From the NCBI GenBank assembly GCA_023424135.1, contig JAFAEH010000250.1, positions 1 to 10,550 of the forward strand: a stretch of DNA of 10,550 bases. Reading direction: 5' to 3'. Made by a program: the position numbers and the translations under genes. Source of the stretch: Actinomycetes bacterium. Lineage in GTDB: Bacteria; Actinomycetota; Actinomycetes; Actinomycetales; Cellulomonadaceae. This document shows, one piece after another, positions 1 through 6,242 of the stretch (its first letter is position 1; each line of letters starts with the position of its first letter). A model generated the notes under the pieces. It saw only the letters and a program-made list of their open reading frames with translations. It was not told the DNA's origin and searched no databases.

Positions 1-1197
1 GCCGCCGCGGGTGCGCTCGTCGTCACCGTGCTCGACGCGGGGCTGCTCGGCGGCTCGGGTGCGGGGCTCGTGCGCTCGGCGCTCCTCGGTGCGGCCGTCG
101 CCGCCGTCGTCGTCCTCGTCGCCGCCGTCGCGCAGTCGGTGCGCGTGCCGCGCCGTCGCACGGCGCTCGTGGGCGACCTCGTGCTCGTCGCGGCGCCCGT
201 CGTGGCGCTCGTCGTCGTCCTGACCGGTCGGACGCCGCACACGCTGCCGTCGCCGTCCTGGCCCGTCGTGCTGGCCGCAGGTGTCGTCGCTGCGGCGCTC
301 GCGGTGCTCGTCGACGCACGGCTGGTCGCGATCACGGGCGGGATCCTGCGCGAGGGTGGCTCGGTCGCGACGCAGGCGCTCGGTGCCGTCGTCTCGCTGG
401 ACTCGCGCGAGCTCGGGCGGGCCCTGTCCGGTGGTGTCGCACCGTCGTCGCGGCACCGCACGTCACGGCTGCGCACGGTCCGCGGGCCCGCGACGGCGCT
501 CGTCACGGCCGACCTCGTGGTGCTGCGCCGGTCGCTGCGCCACGTCGTGCAGATCGTCGTCGCGGCGGGCCTGCCGGTGCTCGTGACGGTCGTGCCGCAG
601 CTCGCCAGCCCCGTCGGTGTGCTCGTCGCGGTGCTGCTGGGCGGCTGGGCCGCGTCCAGTGCGAGCGCCGAGGGATCGCGCTGGGCCGAGATGGCGCCGG
701 TCCTCGACCGGCTGCTGCCGCTCGAGCACCGCACCGTGCGCCGGCTGCGCATGGTCGTGCCGGGGGTCGTGATGCTCGTGTGGTCGGTCGTCGCGACGGC
801 CGCGATCGGGTGGTGGGCGGGCGGTCTGCTCGACTGGGTCGCGCTGGGTGTCGCGTCGGCACCCGTCTGGGCGGCCGCCGCGGTGCGTGCCGCGTACCGG
901 CCCGCGCCGAGCTGGGACAAGCCGCTCGTCTCGACGCCCGCGGGCGCGCTGCCGACGGGGGTGCTGACCGTCATCGCACGCGGCCCGGACCTCGTCGCGT
1001 TCTGCCTGCTCCCGCTGTGGATCGCGATCGGCCTGCACATGGTGTCGACCGTCATGGTGACGGCCCAGGTGGTGCTCTCGGTGGTCGCGGTCATGATCGC
1101 GTCGTCGACCCACGAGAAGGGGTTCTTCGAGCGCATGCTCGACCAGCAGGACGCCGCGCAGGGCACGGCCCGGTCCGCGTCGGGGGGACCGCGGTGA
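1..1197 (+). CDS. Polytopic membrane protein, 5'-truncated (possibly DUF6297 family)
   Basis: The reading frame is open from base 1, so the true start lies left of the window; the first in-window GTG (28) need not be the start. The visible 398 residues contain about eight or nine hydrophobic segments rich in Val, Ala and Leu, roughly at residues 28-45, 57-74, 88-108, 183-199, 205-220, 252-275, 279-296, 332-350 and 353-369. A polar, Arg-rich loop lies at about 135-160. No ATP-binding, catalytic or substrate-binding motif is visible. The architecture fits an actinobacterial membrane protein of unknown function, and I tentatively recall DUF6297, often encoded beside an ABC ATPase; a permease subunit is possible. 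The stop codon overlaps the rsmD start by four bases (GTGA), so the two are probably co-translated. The coding assignment is firm, the family is not. Confidence 0.75.
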   Translation, partial: AAAGALVVTVLDAGLLGGSGAGLVRSALLGAAVAAVVVLVAAVAQSVRVPRRRTALVGDLVLVAAPVVALVVVLTGRTPHTLPSPSWPVVLAAGVVAAALAVLVDARLVAITGGILREGGSVATQALGAVVSLDSRELGRALSGGVAPSSRHRTSRLRTVRGPATALVTADLVVLRRSLRHVVQIVVAAGLPVLVTVVPQLASPVGVLVAVLLGGWAASSASAEGSRWAEMAPVLDRLLPLEHRTVRRLRMVVPGVVMLVWSVVATAAIGWWAGGLLDWVALGVASAPVWAAAAVRAAYRPAPSWDKPLVSTPAGALPTGVLTVIARGPDLVAFCLLPLWIAIGLHMVSTVMVTAQVVLSVVAVMIASSTHEKGFFERMLDQQDAAQGTARSASGGPR

Positions 1198-1748
1198 CCC
1201 GGATCGTCGCGGGCACCGCGGGCGGGCGCACCCTCGTCGTGCCGTCCTCGGGCACCCGGCCCACGAGCGAGCGCGTGCGCGAGGCCCTGTTCTCCCGGCT
1301 CGAGCACCTCGACGCGGTCGACGACGCCCGCGTCCTCGACCTGTACGCGGGCTCCGGGGCGCTCGGTCTGGAGGCGCTCAGCCGCGGCGCCGCGCACGCC
1401 GTGCTCGTCGACAGCGCACGCGTCGCCGTCGACGCGTGCCGCCGCAACGCCCGCACGCTGGGCCTGGCCGACCGCGTCGACGTCGTCGCCGACAGGGTCG
1501 ACCGGTACGTCGCGCGCGCGACGCCCGACGCGTTCGACCTCGTGCTGCTCGACCCGCCCTACGACCTGCGCGACGACGTGCTCGCGGCTGCGCTCGACGG
1601 GGTCGCGACGTGCGTCGCACCTGGTGCGGTCGTCGTCGTCGAGCGCTCGTCGCGCGCGACCGCACCCGTGTGGCCCGCCCCGCTGGAGGCCGTCGACGAC
1701 CGCCGGTACGGCGAGACGCAGGTGTGGTTCGCCGAGCGACCGGCCTGA
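1194..1748 (+). CDS. rsmD: 16S rRNA (guanine(966)-N(2))-methyltransferase RsmD
   Basis: This 184-residue protein has the usual RsmD length. It is an S-adenosylmethionine-dependent methyltransferase expected to modify G966 of 16S rRNA during small-subunit assembly in the cytoplasm. The N-terminus VTRIVAGTAGGRTL is the typical family start, followed by the TRPTSERVREALFSRL element (about 21-36). The SAM-binding glycine loop DLYAGSGALGLEALSRGA is at about 49-66. The catalytic motif DPPY is at 120-123, as in N6-adenine/N2-guanine methyltransferases. The GTG start at 1194 is chosen because it gives the canonical N-terminus and overlaps the preceding stop by GTGA, which suggests translational coupling. 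The gene converges on an acetyltransferase gene, leaving 18 bp between stops. Nothing looks truncated. Confidence 0.95.
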   Translation: MTRIVAGTAGGRTLVVPSSGTRPTSERVREALFSRLEHLDAVDDARVLDLYAGSGALGLEALSRGAAHAVLVDSARVAVDACRRNARTLGLADRVDVVADRVDRYVARATPDAFDLVLLDPPYDLRDDVLAAALDGVATCVAPGAVVVVERSSRATAPVWPAPLEAVDDRRYGETQVWFAERPA

Positions 1749-1774
1749 GGGCCGACCGGCGGCGGGTCAGCCGG
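1740..1774. terminator. Possible bidirectional hairpin between convergent rsmD and GNAT genes
   Basis: CCGGCCTGA (1740-1748) pairs with TCAGCCGG (1767-1774): eight base pairs with one bulged C, around an 18-nt GC-rich loop. Both stop codons lie inside the stem. There is no T-tract on either side, so it does not match the classical intrinsic model. Short GC-rich inverted repeats are common by chance at this base composition. Confidence 0.3.
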
Positions 1775-2372
1775 CGTGCAGCACCGTGAGCGTCGGCCCG
1801 TCGGGAGGCAGCGGGTGCGAGCCCGCGTGGGCGAAGCCGTGCCGCGCGTAGAACCGCACGTTGCGCGGGTCGGAGGTCGCGAGCCAGACCGTGCCGTGCA
1901 CCGTCGAGAGCCCCGCGCGGCCGTGCGCGAGGAGCTCGCCGCCCAGCCCACGTCCCTGGTGGGACGGGTGGACGGCGAGGTAGTTGAGGTACGGACCCGC
2001 CGCCGCGGGCGCAAGCCGGACCGTCCCGCGCAGCGCGTCGAGCACCTCGGCCGCCCGCACCGGGCCGACGAGCGCCCCGAGGACCCCCGCGGGCGTCGGC
2101 AGGCTGGCGGCGACCGGCCCACCCGCGACGTCCCGGCCCGGGACACGCCAGGCGGCGAGCGCCACGACGTCGCCGTCCACCTCGAGCACGTCCACGCGCC
2201 CGGTCACGACGTACCGGTCGAGCGCGGGGCCCAGCCACGCCGCGCACGCGTCCTGGCGGGTGCGCGCGTCCGGCAGCGCCCAGCGCATCAGCGGGTTGTC
2301 CTGGTAGGCGAGCGCGCACACCGTGCGCAGGGCGGGTGCGTCGCCGGGGGCGGCGGGACGGATCTCGCTCAC
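1767..2372 (-). CDS. GNAT-family N-acetyltransferase
   Basis: A 201-residue cytoplasmic protein of the GCN5-related acetyltransferase fold, which transfers an acetyl group from acetyl-CoA to an amine; the substrate cannot be told from sequence. The N-terminus VSEIRPAAPGDAPALRTV is a typical beta1-alpha1 start. Motif A is at about 128-150 (YLNYLAVHPSHQGRGLGG), with the pyrophosphate-binding Q-G-R-G-L-G-G at 139-145. Motif B is at about 171-180 (NVRFYARHGF). The first 120 residues contain a longer middle segment than minimal GNATs. The GTG at 2372 is preferred over a GTG at 2381, because a TACCGT hexamer overlaps the latter and sits 7 nt before 2372, the geometry of a leaderless transcript. The gene diverges from coaD and converges on rsmD. 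Its placement between these two housekeeping genes does not reveal its substrate. Confidence 0.85.
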   Translation of the reverse strand: MSEIRPAAPGDAPALRTVCALAYQDNPLMRWALPDARTRQDACAAWLGPALDRYVVTGRVDVLEVDGDVVALAAWRVPGRDVAGGPVAASLPTPAGVLGALVGPVRAAEVLDALRGTVRLAPAAAGPYLNYLAVHPSHQGRGLGGELLAHGRAGLSTVHGTVWLATSDPRNVRFYARHGFAHAGSHPLPPDGPTLTVLHAG

Positions 2373-2379
2373 GCGCGGC

Positions 2380-2385
2380 ACGGTA
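2380..2385 (-). promoter_or_regulatory. Candidate -10 element for the GNAT gene (leaderless)
   Basis: Read on the minus strand the hexamer is TACCGT, fitting the actinobacterial TAnnnT pattern. It ends exactly 7 nt before the GTG at 2372, so transcription would start at or next to the start codon. There is no Shine-Dalgarno sequence and no convincing -35 box. Confidence 0.5.
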
Positions 2386-2420
2386 GCGCTGTGCGGGGGG
2401 CCGCGACCAGGTGCGTGACG

Positions 2421-2426
2421 TAGGTT
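2421..2426 (+). promoter_or_regulatory. Candidate -10 element for coaD (leaderless)
   Basis: TAGGTT matches TAnnnT and ends exactly 7 nt before the coaD GTG at 2434, the same spacing as the divergent GNAT promoter. No Shine-Dalgarno sequence lies in the 7 intervening bases, and no clear -35 box is seen. This geometry also decides the start at 2434 over an in-frame TTG at 2425, which overlaps the hexamer. Confidence 0.5.
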
Positions 2427-2433
2427 GGCGTCC

Positions 2434-2958
2434 GTGAGCATCGCCGTCTGCCCCGGGTCCTTCGACCCGATCACCCTGGGTCATGCCGACGTCGTGCGAC
2501 GGGCCCGTTCGATGTTCGACGAGGTCGTCGTCGCGGTCGCGCACAACTCCTCGAAGCAGGCGCTGCTGAGCCCGGACGAGCGTGTCGCGCTCGCGTCCGA
2601 CGCGCTCGCGGACCTCGACGGCGTGCGCGTCGTCGCCACGTCGGGACTGCTGGCGGGGTTCGTGCGCGAGGTCGGTGCGAGCGCGGTCGTCAAGGGGCTG
2701 CGCAGCGGTGCCGACCTCGACGCGGAGCACGCGATGGCGTTGATGAACCGTCACCTGTCGGGGGTCGAGACGGTGTTCGTGCTGGGTGACCCGGCGCTCG
2801 CGCACGTCGCGTCGTCGCTGGTGAAGGACGTGGCACGGCACGGCGGCCGGATCGAGGACCTCGTGACCCCGGCGGTCGCGGCAGCGGTCCGGCGGGCGGT
2901 CGGTGCACCGGTGGGGGAGCCGCGCGACGGGTCGCGCGGCGGAGAGGACGCACGATGA
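2434..2958 (+). CDS. coaD: Phosphopantetheine adenylyltransferase (CoaD)
   Basis: CoaD transfers the adenylyl group of ATP to 4'-phosphopantetheine, the penultimate step of coenzyme A synthesis. The protein has 174 residues; the family is usually about 160, and the excess is a charged C-terminal tail (about 158-174). The nucleotidyltransferase signature is clear: PGSFDPITLGH at 7-17, with the T-L-G-H motif at 14-17. It continues with K41, then KGLRSGAD at 87-94, MALMNRHLSG at 101-110 and SSLVKDVARHGG at 127-138. The segment usually read as D-F-E-Y-E is D-L-D-A-E-H here, and the residues before SSLVK are DPALAHVA, both less standard. The start is GTG 2434. The stop overlaps the next gene by ATGA. 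RsmD and CoaD genes are commonly neighbours in bacteria; here a GNAT gene lies between them. Confidence 0.95.
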   Translation: MSIAVCPGSFDPITLGHADVVRRARSMFDEVVVAVAHNSSKQALLSPDERVALASDALADLDGVRVVATSGLLAGFVREVGASAVVKGLRSGADLDAEHAMALMNRHLSGVETVFVLGDPALAHVASSLVKDVARHGGRIEDLVTPAVAAAVRRAVGAPVGEPRDGSRGGEDAR

Positions 2959-3482
2959 CGGAGCACGTGGACGAGCAGGGCGGGCCGACGGACGCCGAGG
3001 AGCGCACCGAGGGGGTCAGCGGAGTCCTGGACGCGATCGAGGACGCCGTGGTCCAGGCGCGGGCCATGCCGATGTCGTCCTCGGTCCTGGTCAACCGGGC
3101 CGAGCTGCTCGAGCTGGTCGACGAGGTGCGCGCCGCGCTGCCGGGCCAGCTGCACGAGGCCGACGAGGTGCTGGCCGACGCCGCCGAGGCGCGTGCGGCC
3201 GCGCAGGCCGACGCCGACGCGATCCTGGCGCGGGCCCGGGCGCGTGCGGCCGAGCTGGTCGACGCCGAGTCGGTCGTGATCGAGGCCCGCACGCGTGCGG
3301 CCGAGATCGTCGCCGAGGCGCAGGAGACCGCGCAGGGGCTGCGCCGCGACGCGGACGACTACTGCGACCGGCGGCTCGCGGACTTCGAGATCGACCTGGG
3401 CAAGGTCCTGTCCCAGGTGCAGGCCGGTCGCGCGAAGCTCGCGGGGCGGCTGACGCCCGACGACGGCGGTGCCGGGCACTGA
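2955..3482 (+). CDS. SepIVA-like (DivIVA-domain) coiled-coil protein
   Basis: A 175-residue acidic protein that is coiled coil through much of its length. Residues 25-72 (from LDAIEDAVVQARAMPM to the region around LPGQLHEADEVL) align, from memory, with the N-terminal domain of mycobacterial Rv2927c/SepIVA, a cytoplasmic septation factor. Shared features are EARxxPM, the ELLEL(V/I)D stretch and LPGxL. The C-terminal part, DDYCDRRLADFEIDLGKVL (about 134-152), matches the SepIVA segment near its end. The intervening Ala/Glu/Arg-rich helix (about 66-130) is much shorter than in the roughly 245-residue mycobacterial protein. It contains three 17-residue units. The ATG at 2955 overlaps the coaD stop (ATGA) and has an SD, GGAGAGG, 7 nt upstream. 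As in mycobacteria, it precedes a DUF177 gene and rnc. A function in septum or cell-pole organisation is inferred. Confidence 0.8.
   Translation: MTEHVDEQGGPTDAEERTEGVSGVLDAIEDAVVQARAMPMSSSVLVNRAELLELVDEVRAALPGQLHEADEVLADAAEARAAAQADADAILARARARAAELVDAESVVIEARTRAAEIVAEAQETAQGLRRDADDYCDRRLADFEIDLGKVLSQVQAGRAKLAGRLTPDDGGAGH
3190..3303 (+). repeat. Three 12-bp direct repeats spaced exactly 51 bp
   Basis: CGCGTGCGGCCG occurs at 3190-3201, 3241-3252 and 3292-3303, always in the same codon phase and 51 bp (17 codons) apart. It encodes the R-A-A core at residues 80, 97 and 114 of the coiled-coil protein. The second and third copies share two further bases (AG). This looks like internal duplication of a 17-residue coiled-coil unit. 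Confidence 0.75.
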
Positions 3483-3485
3483 GGT

Positions 3486-3518
3486 CCGGCGCCGGGCCAG
3501 GCGCTCGTGCGGCGCCGG
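3486..3518 (+). terminator. Possible terminator hairpin after the SepIVA-like gene
   Basis: CCGGCGCCG (3486-3494) and CGGCGCCGG (3510-3518) form a perfect 9-bp stem with a 15-nt loop, starting three bases after the stop codon. No T-tract follows. It could end the coaD transcript before the promoter-like sequence at 3576, but GC-rich repeats arise easily in this genome. Confidence 0.4.
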
Positions 3519-3550
3519 TGCGGCGCTGGCTCAACGCTGAGGCCGACCGG

Positions 3551-3581
3551 TTTGGGCCAGCGGCTCGCGGTGCCGTAGAGT
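3551..3581 (+). promoter_or_regulatory. Candidate promoter upstream of DUF177-rpmF-rnc-mutM
   Basis: TAGAGT at 3576-3581 fits the TAnnnT pattern. A weak -35-like TTGGGC at 3552-3557 lies 18 bp upstream. It sits in the only long gap of the window (3483-3693) and would give a leader of roughly 105 nt before the GTG at 3694. The rest of the gap shows no recognisable riboswitch. The -35 match is poor. Confidence 0.35.
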
Positions 3582-3693
3582 TGACGGTTGGTCCTGCCGG
3601 TCATGGCGTGGGCCGACTCGTCATGTCGTAACAACTCAGCTGGTCGTCGGTGTCGCACGCGTGCGCACCGACGAGGAACGAGGGGACCGGACC

Positions 3694-4275
3694 GTGCGCC
3701 CATCCCACCTCGATCCCCGCTCGCCGTTCGTGCTCGAGACCCACGAGCTCGGCCGACGTCCGGGATCGATGCGGACGGTGCGACGGACGGTCGCGGCACC
3801 CGACGAGCTCGGCAGCGGCATGATCGGCATCCCCTCCGGGAGCGACCTCGAGCTGGACCTGCGGCTCGAGGCGGTCATGGAGGGGGTCCTGGTCACCGGT
3901 GCGATCCGCGGCGAAGCCGTCGGGGAGTGCGTGCGGTGCCTGGAGCGGGTCGTCGAGCCTGTCGACGCCGCGATCCAGGAGCTGTACGTCTACCCCGAGC
4001 GGGCTGAGGCGGCGGCGCGCAGCGGGGACGACGACGAGGACGAGGACGTGCGTGAGCTGGAGGGTGACCTGGTCGACCTCGAGCCCGCGCTGCGGGACGC
4101 GGTCGTGCCCGCGCTGCCGTTCCGGCCCCTGTGCCGGCCGGACTGCCCGGGCCTGTGCCCGCAGTGCGGGGCGCGGCTCGCGGACGACCCGGACCACACG
4201 CATGACACGATCGACCCCCGGTGGGCGGCCCTCGGCGGCCTGCTGGGTCCTGACGACGAACAGAGAGAGAGCTGA
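3694..4275 (+). CDS. yceD: YceD/DUF177 family protein with C-terminal metal-binding cysteines
   Basis: A 193-residue cytoplasmic protein of the DUF177 (YceD) family. Members typically precede rpmF and are implicated in 23S rRNA accumulation or large-subunit maturation. The core reads [11 protein letters not shown] (16-26), then [17 protein letters not shown] (about 53-69) and GECVRCLE (77-84). Four cysteines near the end (C147, C151, C155, C158, in [14 protein letters not shown]) form a probable zinc site, common in actinobacterial members; C79 and C82 may contribute another. An acidic run, D-D-D-E-D-E-D, lies at 112-118. The GTG at 3694 is preferred over an upstream in-frame GTG at 3661, because AGGGG at 3681-3685 lies 8 nt before it. 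The stop is 2 nt before rpmF, so they are co-transcribed. Confidence 0.9.
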   Translation: MRPSHLDPRSPFVLETHELGRRPGSMRTVRRTVAAPDELGSGMIGIPSGSDLELDLRLEAVMEGVLVTGAIRGEAVGECVRCLERVVEPVDAAIQELYVYPERAEAAARSGDDDEDEDVRELEGDLVDLEPALRDAVVPALPFRPLCRPDCPGLCPQCGARLADDPDHTHDTIDPRWAALGGLLGPDDEQRES

Positions 4276-4277
4276 CC

Positions 4278-4475
4278 GTGGCGGTTCCGAAGCGCAAGAT
4301 GTCGCGCAGCAACACCCGTGCGCGTCGGTCGCAGTGGAAGACCACTGCCACGACGCTCACGACGTGCCCCCAGTGCAAGTCGCAGACCCGCCCGCACGTG
4401 GCGTGCCCGTCGTGCGGCGCCTACAACGGTCGCCAGTACGTCGAGGCCGTGCGCAGCGAGCACGAGGCCGTCTGA
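4278..4475 (+). CDS. rpmF: Large ribosomal subunit protein bL32
   Basis: A 65-residue basic ribosomal protein of the 50S subunit. The N-terminus [20 protein letters not shown] is diagnostic of bL32. It is the zinc-binding (C+) form: two CxxC pairs at C30/C33 and C43/C46. The tail ends GRQYVEAV plus a short charged extension. The start is GTG, with the purine-rich GAGAGAG stretch upstream (about 4263-4270) as a likely ribosome-binding site. It lies 2 nt after the DUF177 gene and 46 nt before rnc, the classic yceD-rpmF pairing. Because this copy uses zinc, the organism may also carry a zinc-independent paralogue elsewhere; that is a family expectation and not something visible here. Confidence 0.97.
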   Translation: MAVPKRKMSRSNTRARRSQWKTTATTLTTCPQCKSQTRPHVACPSCGAYNGRQYVEAVRSEHEAV

Positions 4476-4489
4476 ACCTCGCGACCACG

Positions 4490-4525
4490 ATGACCGGCAC
4501 ACCCGTCGACACCGACGTCGCGTGA
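4490..4525 (+). CDS. Possible 11-codon minicistron overlapping the rnc start
   Basis: ATG at 4490 opens the frame [11 protein letters not shown] and stops at TGA 4523-4525, overlapping the rnc GTG (4522) as GTGA. rnc itself has no Shine-Dalgarno sequence, so re-initiation after this short frame is a possible way to translate it. No good ribosome-binding site precedes the ATG either. It could be chance, or the remnant of an rnc N-terminus shifted out of frame by an indel. Confidence 0.25.
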   Translation: MTGTPVDTDVA

Positions 4526-5292
4526 GCACGGCAGCGCAGGCGCTCCTCGAGAAGCTCGGGGTCCACCTGGACCCCGAGCTTCTCGTGCTGGCGCTCACGC
4601 ACCGGTCGTTCGCGCACGAGGCCGGTGGCATCCCCACCAACGAGCGCCTCGAGTTCCTGGGCGACACCGTCCTGGGCCTCGTCGTCACCGAGCACCTGTA
4701 CCGCTCGCACCCTGCGCACTCCGAGGGCGACCTCGCGAAGATGCGGGCCGCCACGGTCTCGCAGCGTGCGCTCGCTCACGTGGCGCGCACGCTCGACCTG
4801 GGGGAGTACGTGCTGCTCGGCAAGGGCGAGCTCGCGACGGGCGGCCGCGCCAAGGACTCGATCCTGTCCGACACGCTCGAGGCGATCTTCGGCGCGGTGT
4901 ACCTGTCGCACGGGCTCGAGCCCGCGCGCGAGCTCGTCGACCGGCTCGTCAGCCCGACCCTCGCGGCCGCAGCGGACCTGGGTGCCGGGCTGGACTGGAA
5001 GACCTCGCTGCAGGAGCTGTCCGCGGCGCTGGGCCTGGGCGCACCGTCGTACGAGGTCACCGGCGAGGGCCCCGACCACGCGCGGACGTTCACCGCGCAC
5101 GCCGTCGTCGGCGGGCAGGTGCGCGGCTCCGGGACGGGCAGCGCCAAGAAGATCGCCGAGCAGGAGGCCGCGTCGGCCGCGTGGACGACGCTCTCCGAGA
5201 TCAAGGCGGCCGCCGACGCCGCGGCCGCCGCCGAGGTGCAGGACCCGGACCCCGCGGACGCCCGGTCCGCCGCGGACGTCGACGCGCGCTGA
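4522..5292 (+). CDS. rnc: Ribonuclease III
   Basis: A 256-residue double-strand-specific endoribonuclease that processes rRNA precursors and some mRNAs; the family is usually about 225-250 residues. The signature [10 protein letters not shown] is at 40-49, with the metal-binding acidic residues E44, D48, D117 and E120 in place (second motif [12 protein letters not shown], 117-128). The double-stranded RNA-binding domain occupies about 158-227, starting DWKTSLQE and ending with the basic [12 protein letters not shown] (207-217) that contacts RNA. An Ala/Asp-rich tail of about 25 residues follows and is probably disordered. The GTG at 4522 gives a normal N-terminus; no SD is seen. mutM begins 3 nt after the stop, so the two form one transcription unit with rpmF. 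Confidence 0.96.
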   Translation: MSTAAQALLEKLGVHLDPELLVLALTHRSFAHEAGGIPTNERLEFLGDTVLGLVVTEHLYRSHPAHSEGDLAKMRAATVSQRALAHVARTLDLGEYVLLGKGELATGGRAKDSILSDTLEAIFGAVYLSHGLEPARELVDRLVSPTLAAAADLGAGLDWKTSLQELSAALGLGAPSYEVTGEGPDHARTFTAHAVVGGQVRGSGTGSAKKIAEQEAASAAWTTLSEIKAAADAAAAAEVQDPDPADARSAADVDAR

Positions 5293-5295
5293 CGC

Positions 5296-6222
5296 GTGCC
5301 CGAGCTCCCCGAGGTCGAGACTGTCCGTGACGGTCTGGCACGTCATGTCCTGGACCGCACGGTCACGCACGTCGACGTGCGCCGCGCGTACTCGGTGCGC
5401 CGCCACGAGGCCGGGCCCGTCGACTTCGCGGCGCGGCTGACCGACCGGACCCTGCTGTCCGCGGTCCGGCGCGGCAAGTTCCTGTGGCTGCTGCTCGACG
5501 ACGGTCCGGGCCGCGGCGACGACGCGCTGCTCGCGCACCTCGGGATGAGCGGTCAGCTCCTCGTGCGCGGCCCCGGTACGACGCCGGCCGGCGGGTGGGC
5601 CGAGCACCCGCACCTGCGCGTGCGGCTGACGCTCGACGACGGGTCGGCCCTCGACTTCGTCGACCAGCGCACGTTCGGGCACCTGTCCGTGCCGGACCTC
5701 GTCGCGACGCCCGACGGAGCCGCGGGTGGGCTCGGCAGCCCGCGGCCCGTCGTGCCGGTGCCGGTCGCGCACATCGCACGCGACCTGCTCGACCCGGCGC
5801 TGGACCGTGCGGCGCTCGTCGCCGCCGTCCGCGCCCGGCGGACCGAGGTCAAGCGTGCGCTGCTCGACCAGACCCTCGTGTCCGGCGTCGGGAACATCTA
5901 CGCGGACGAGGCCCTGTGGCGCGCCCGCCTGCACGGACGCCGACCCACCGCGACGCTGCGCCGCGCCGACGTCGAGCGCGTCCTCGACGCGGCGGCCGAG
6001 GTCATGGGCGAGGCGCTCGCGCAGGGCGGCACGAGCTTCGACGCGCTCTACGTCAACGTCAACGGCGCGTCCGGCTACTTCGACCGGTCGCTCGCGGTCT
6101 ACGGCCAGGAGGGGCGTGCCTGCCCGCGCTGCGGCACGCCGGTGCGACGCGACGAATTCATGAACCGCTCGTCGTACACGTGCCCGCGCTGCCAGCCGCG
6201 GCCCCGCACGCGGGCGCGCTGA
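5296..6222 (+). CDS. mutM: Formamidopyrimidine-DNA glycosylase (Fpg/MutM)
   Basis: A 308-residue base-excision repair enzyme that removes 8-oxoguanine and formamidopyrimidines and nicks the strand by beta,delta-elimination. The start [14 protein letters not shown] supplies the catalytic Pro2 and Glu3 after removal of the initiator Met. K61 (RRGKFLWL) matches the conserved catalytic Lys, and HLGMSG at 81-86 holds the intercalating Met. The helix-two-turn-helix segment includes [13 protein letters not shown] (196-208). The zinc finger is intact: C276, C279, C296 and C299, with the DNA-binding Asn-Arg at 290-291 ([13 protein letters not shown]). The protein is somewhat longer than the usual 270-290 because of loops around 70-75 and 138-150. 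GTG 5296 follows rnc by 3 nt. The next gene converges from the opposite strand after 20 bp. Confidence 0.97.
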   Translation: MPELPEVETVRDGLARHVLDRTVTHVDVRRAYSVRRHEAGPVDFAARLTDRTLLSAVRRGKFLWLLLDDGPGRGDDALLAHLGMSGQLLVRGPGTTPAGGWAEHPHLRVRLTLDDGSALDFVDQRTFGHLSVPDLVATPDGAAGGLGSPRPVVPVPVAHIARDLLDPALDRAALVAAVRARRTEVKRALLDQTLVSGVGNIYADEALWRARLHGRRPTATLRRADVERVLDAAAEVMGEALAQGGTSFDALYVNVNGASGYFDRSLAVYGQEGRACPRCGTPVRRDEFMNRSSYTCPRCQPRPRTRAR

Positions 6223-6242
6223 CCCGCGCGCACCGGCGCCCG

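Noticed and set aside
1378..2841. 487-codon open frame on the minus strand across rsmD, GNAT and coaD
   Set aside because: It crosses three clear genes in a non-coding frame and its translation is Arg-rich and domain-free.
3588..4007. ATG-started 139-codon frame overlapping the DUF177 gene
   Set aside because: Wrong frame for the conserved DUF177 protein and Arg-rich with no motif. The SD AGGGG fits the GTG at 3694 instead.
6211..6242. Inverted repeat CGGGCGC / GCGCCCG around the mutM stop, reaching the dehydrogenase stop
   Set aside because: Only 7 bp with an 18-nt loop, no T-tract, and competing GCGCGC pairings. At this GC content it is not distinguishable from chance, although a convergent terminator there would be logical.
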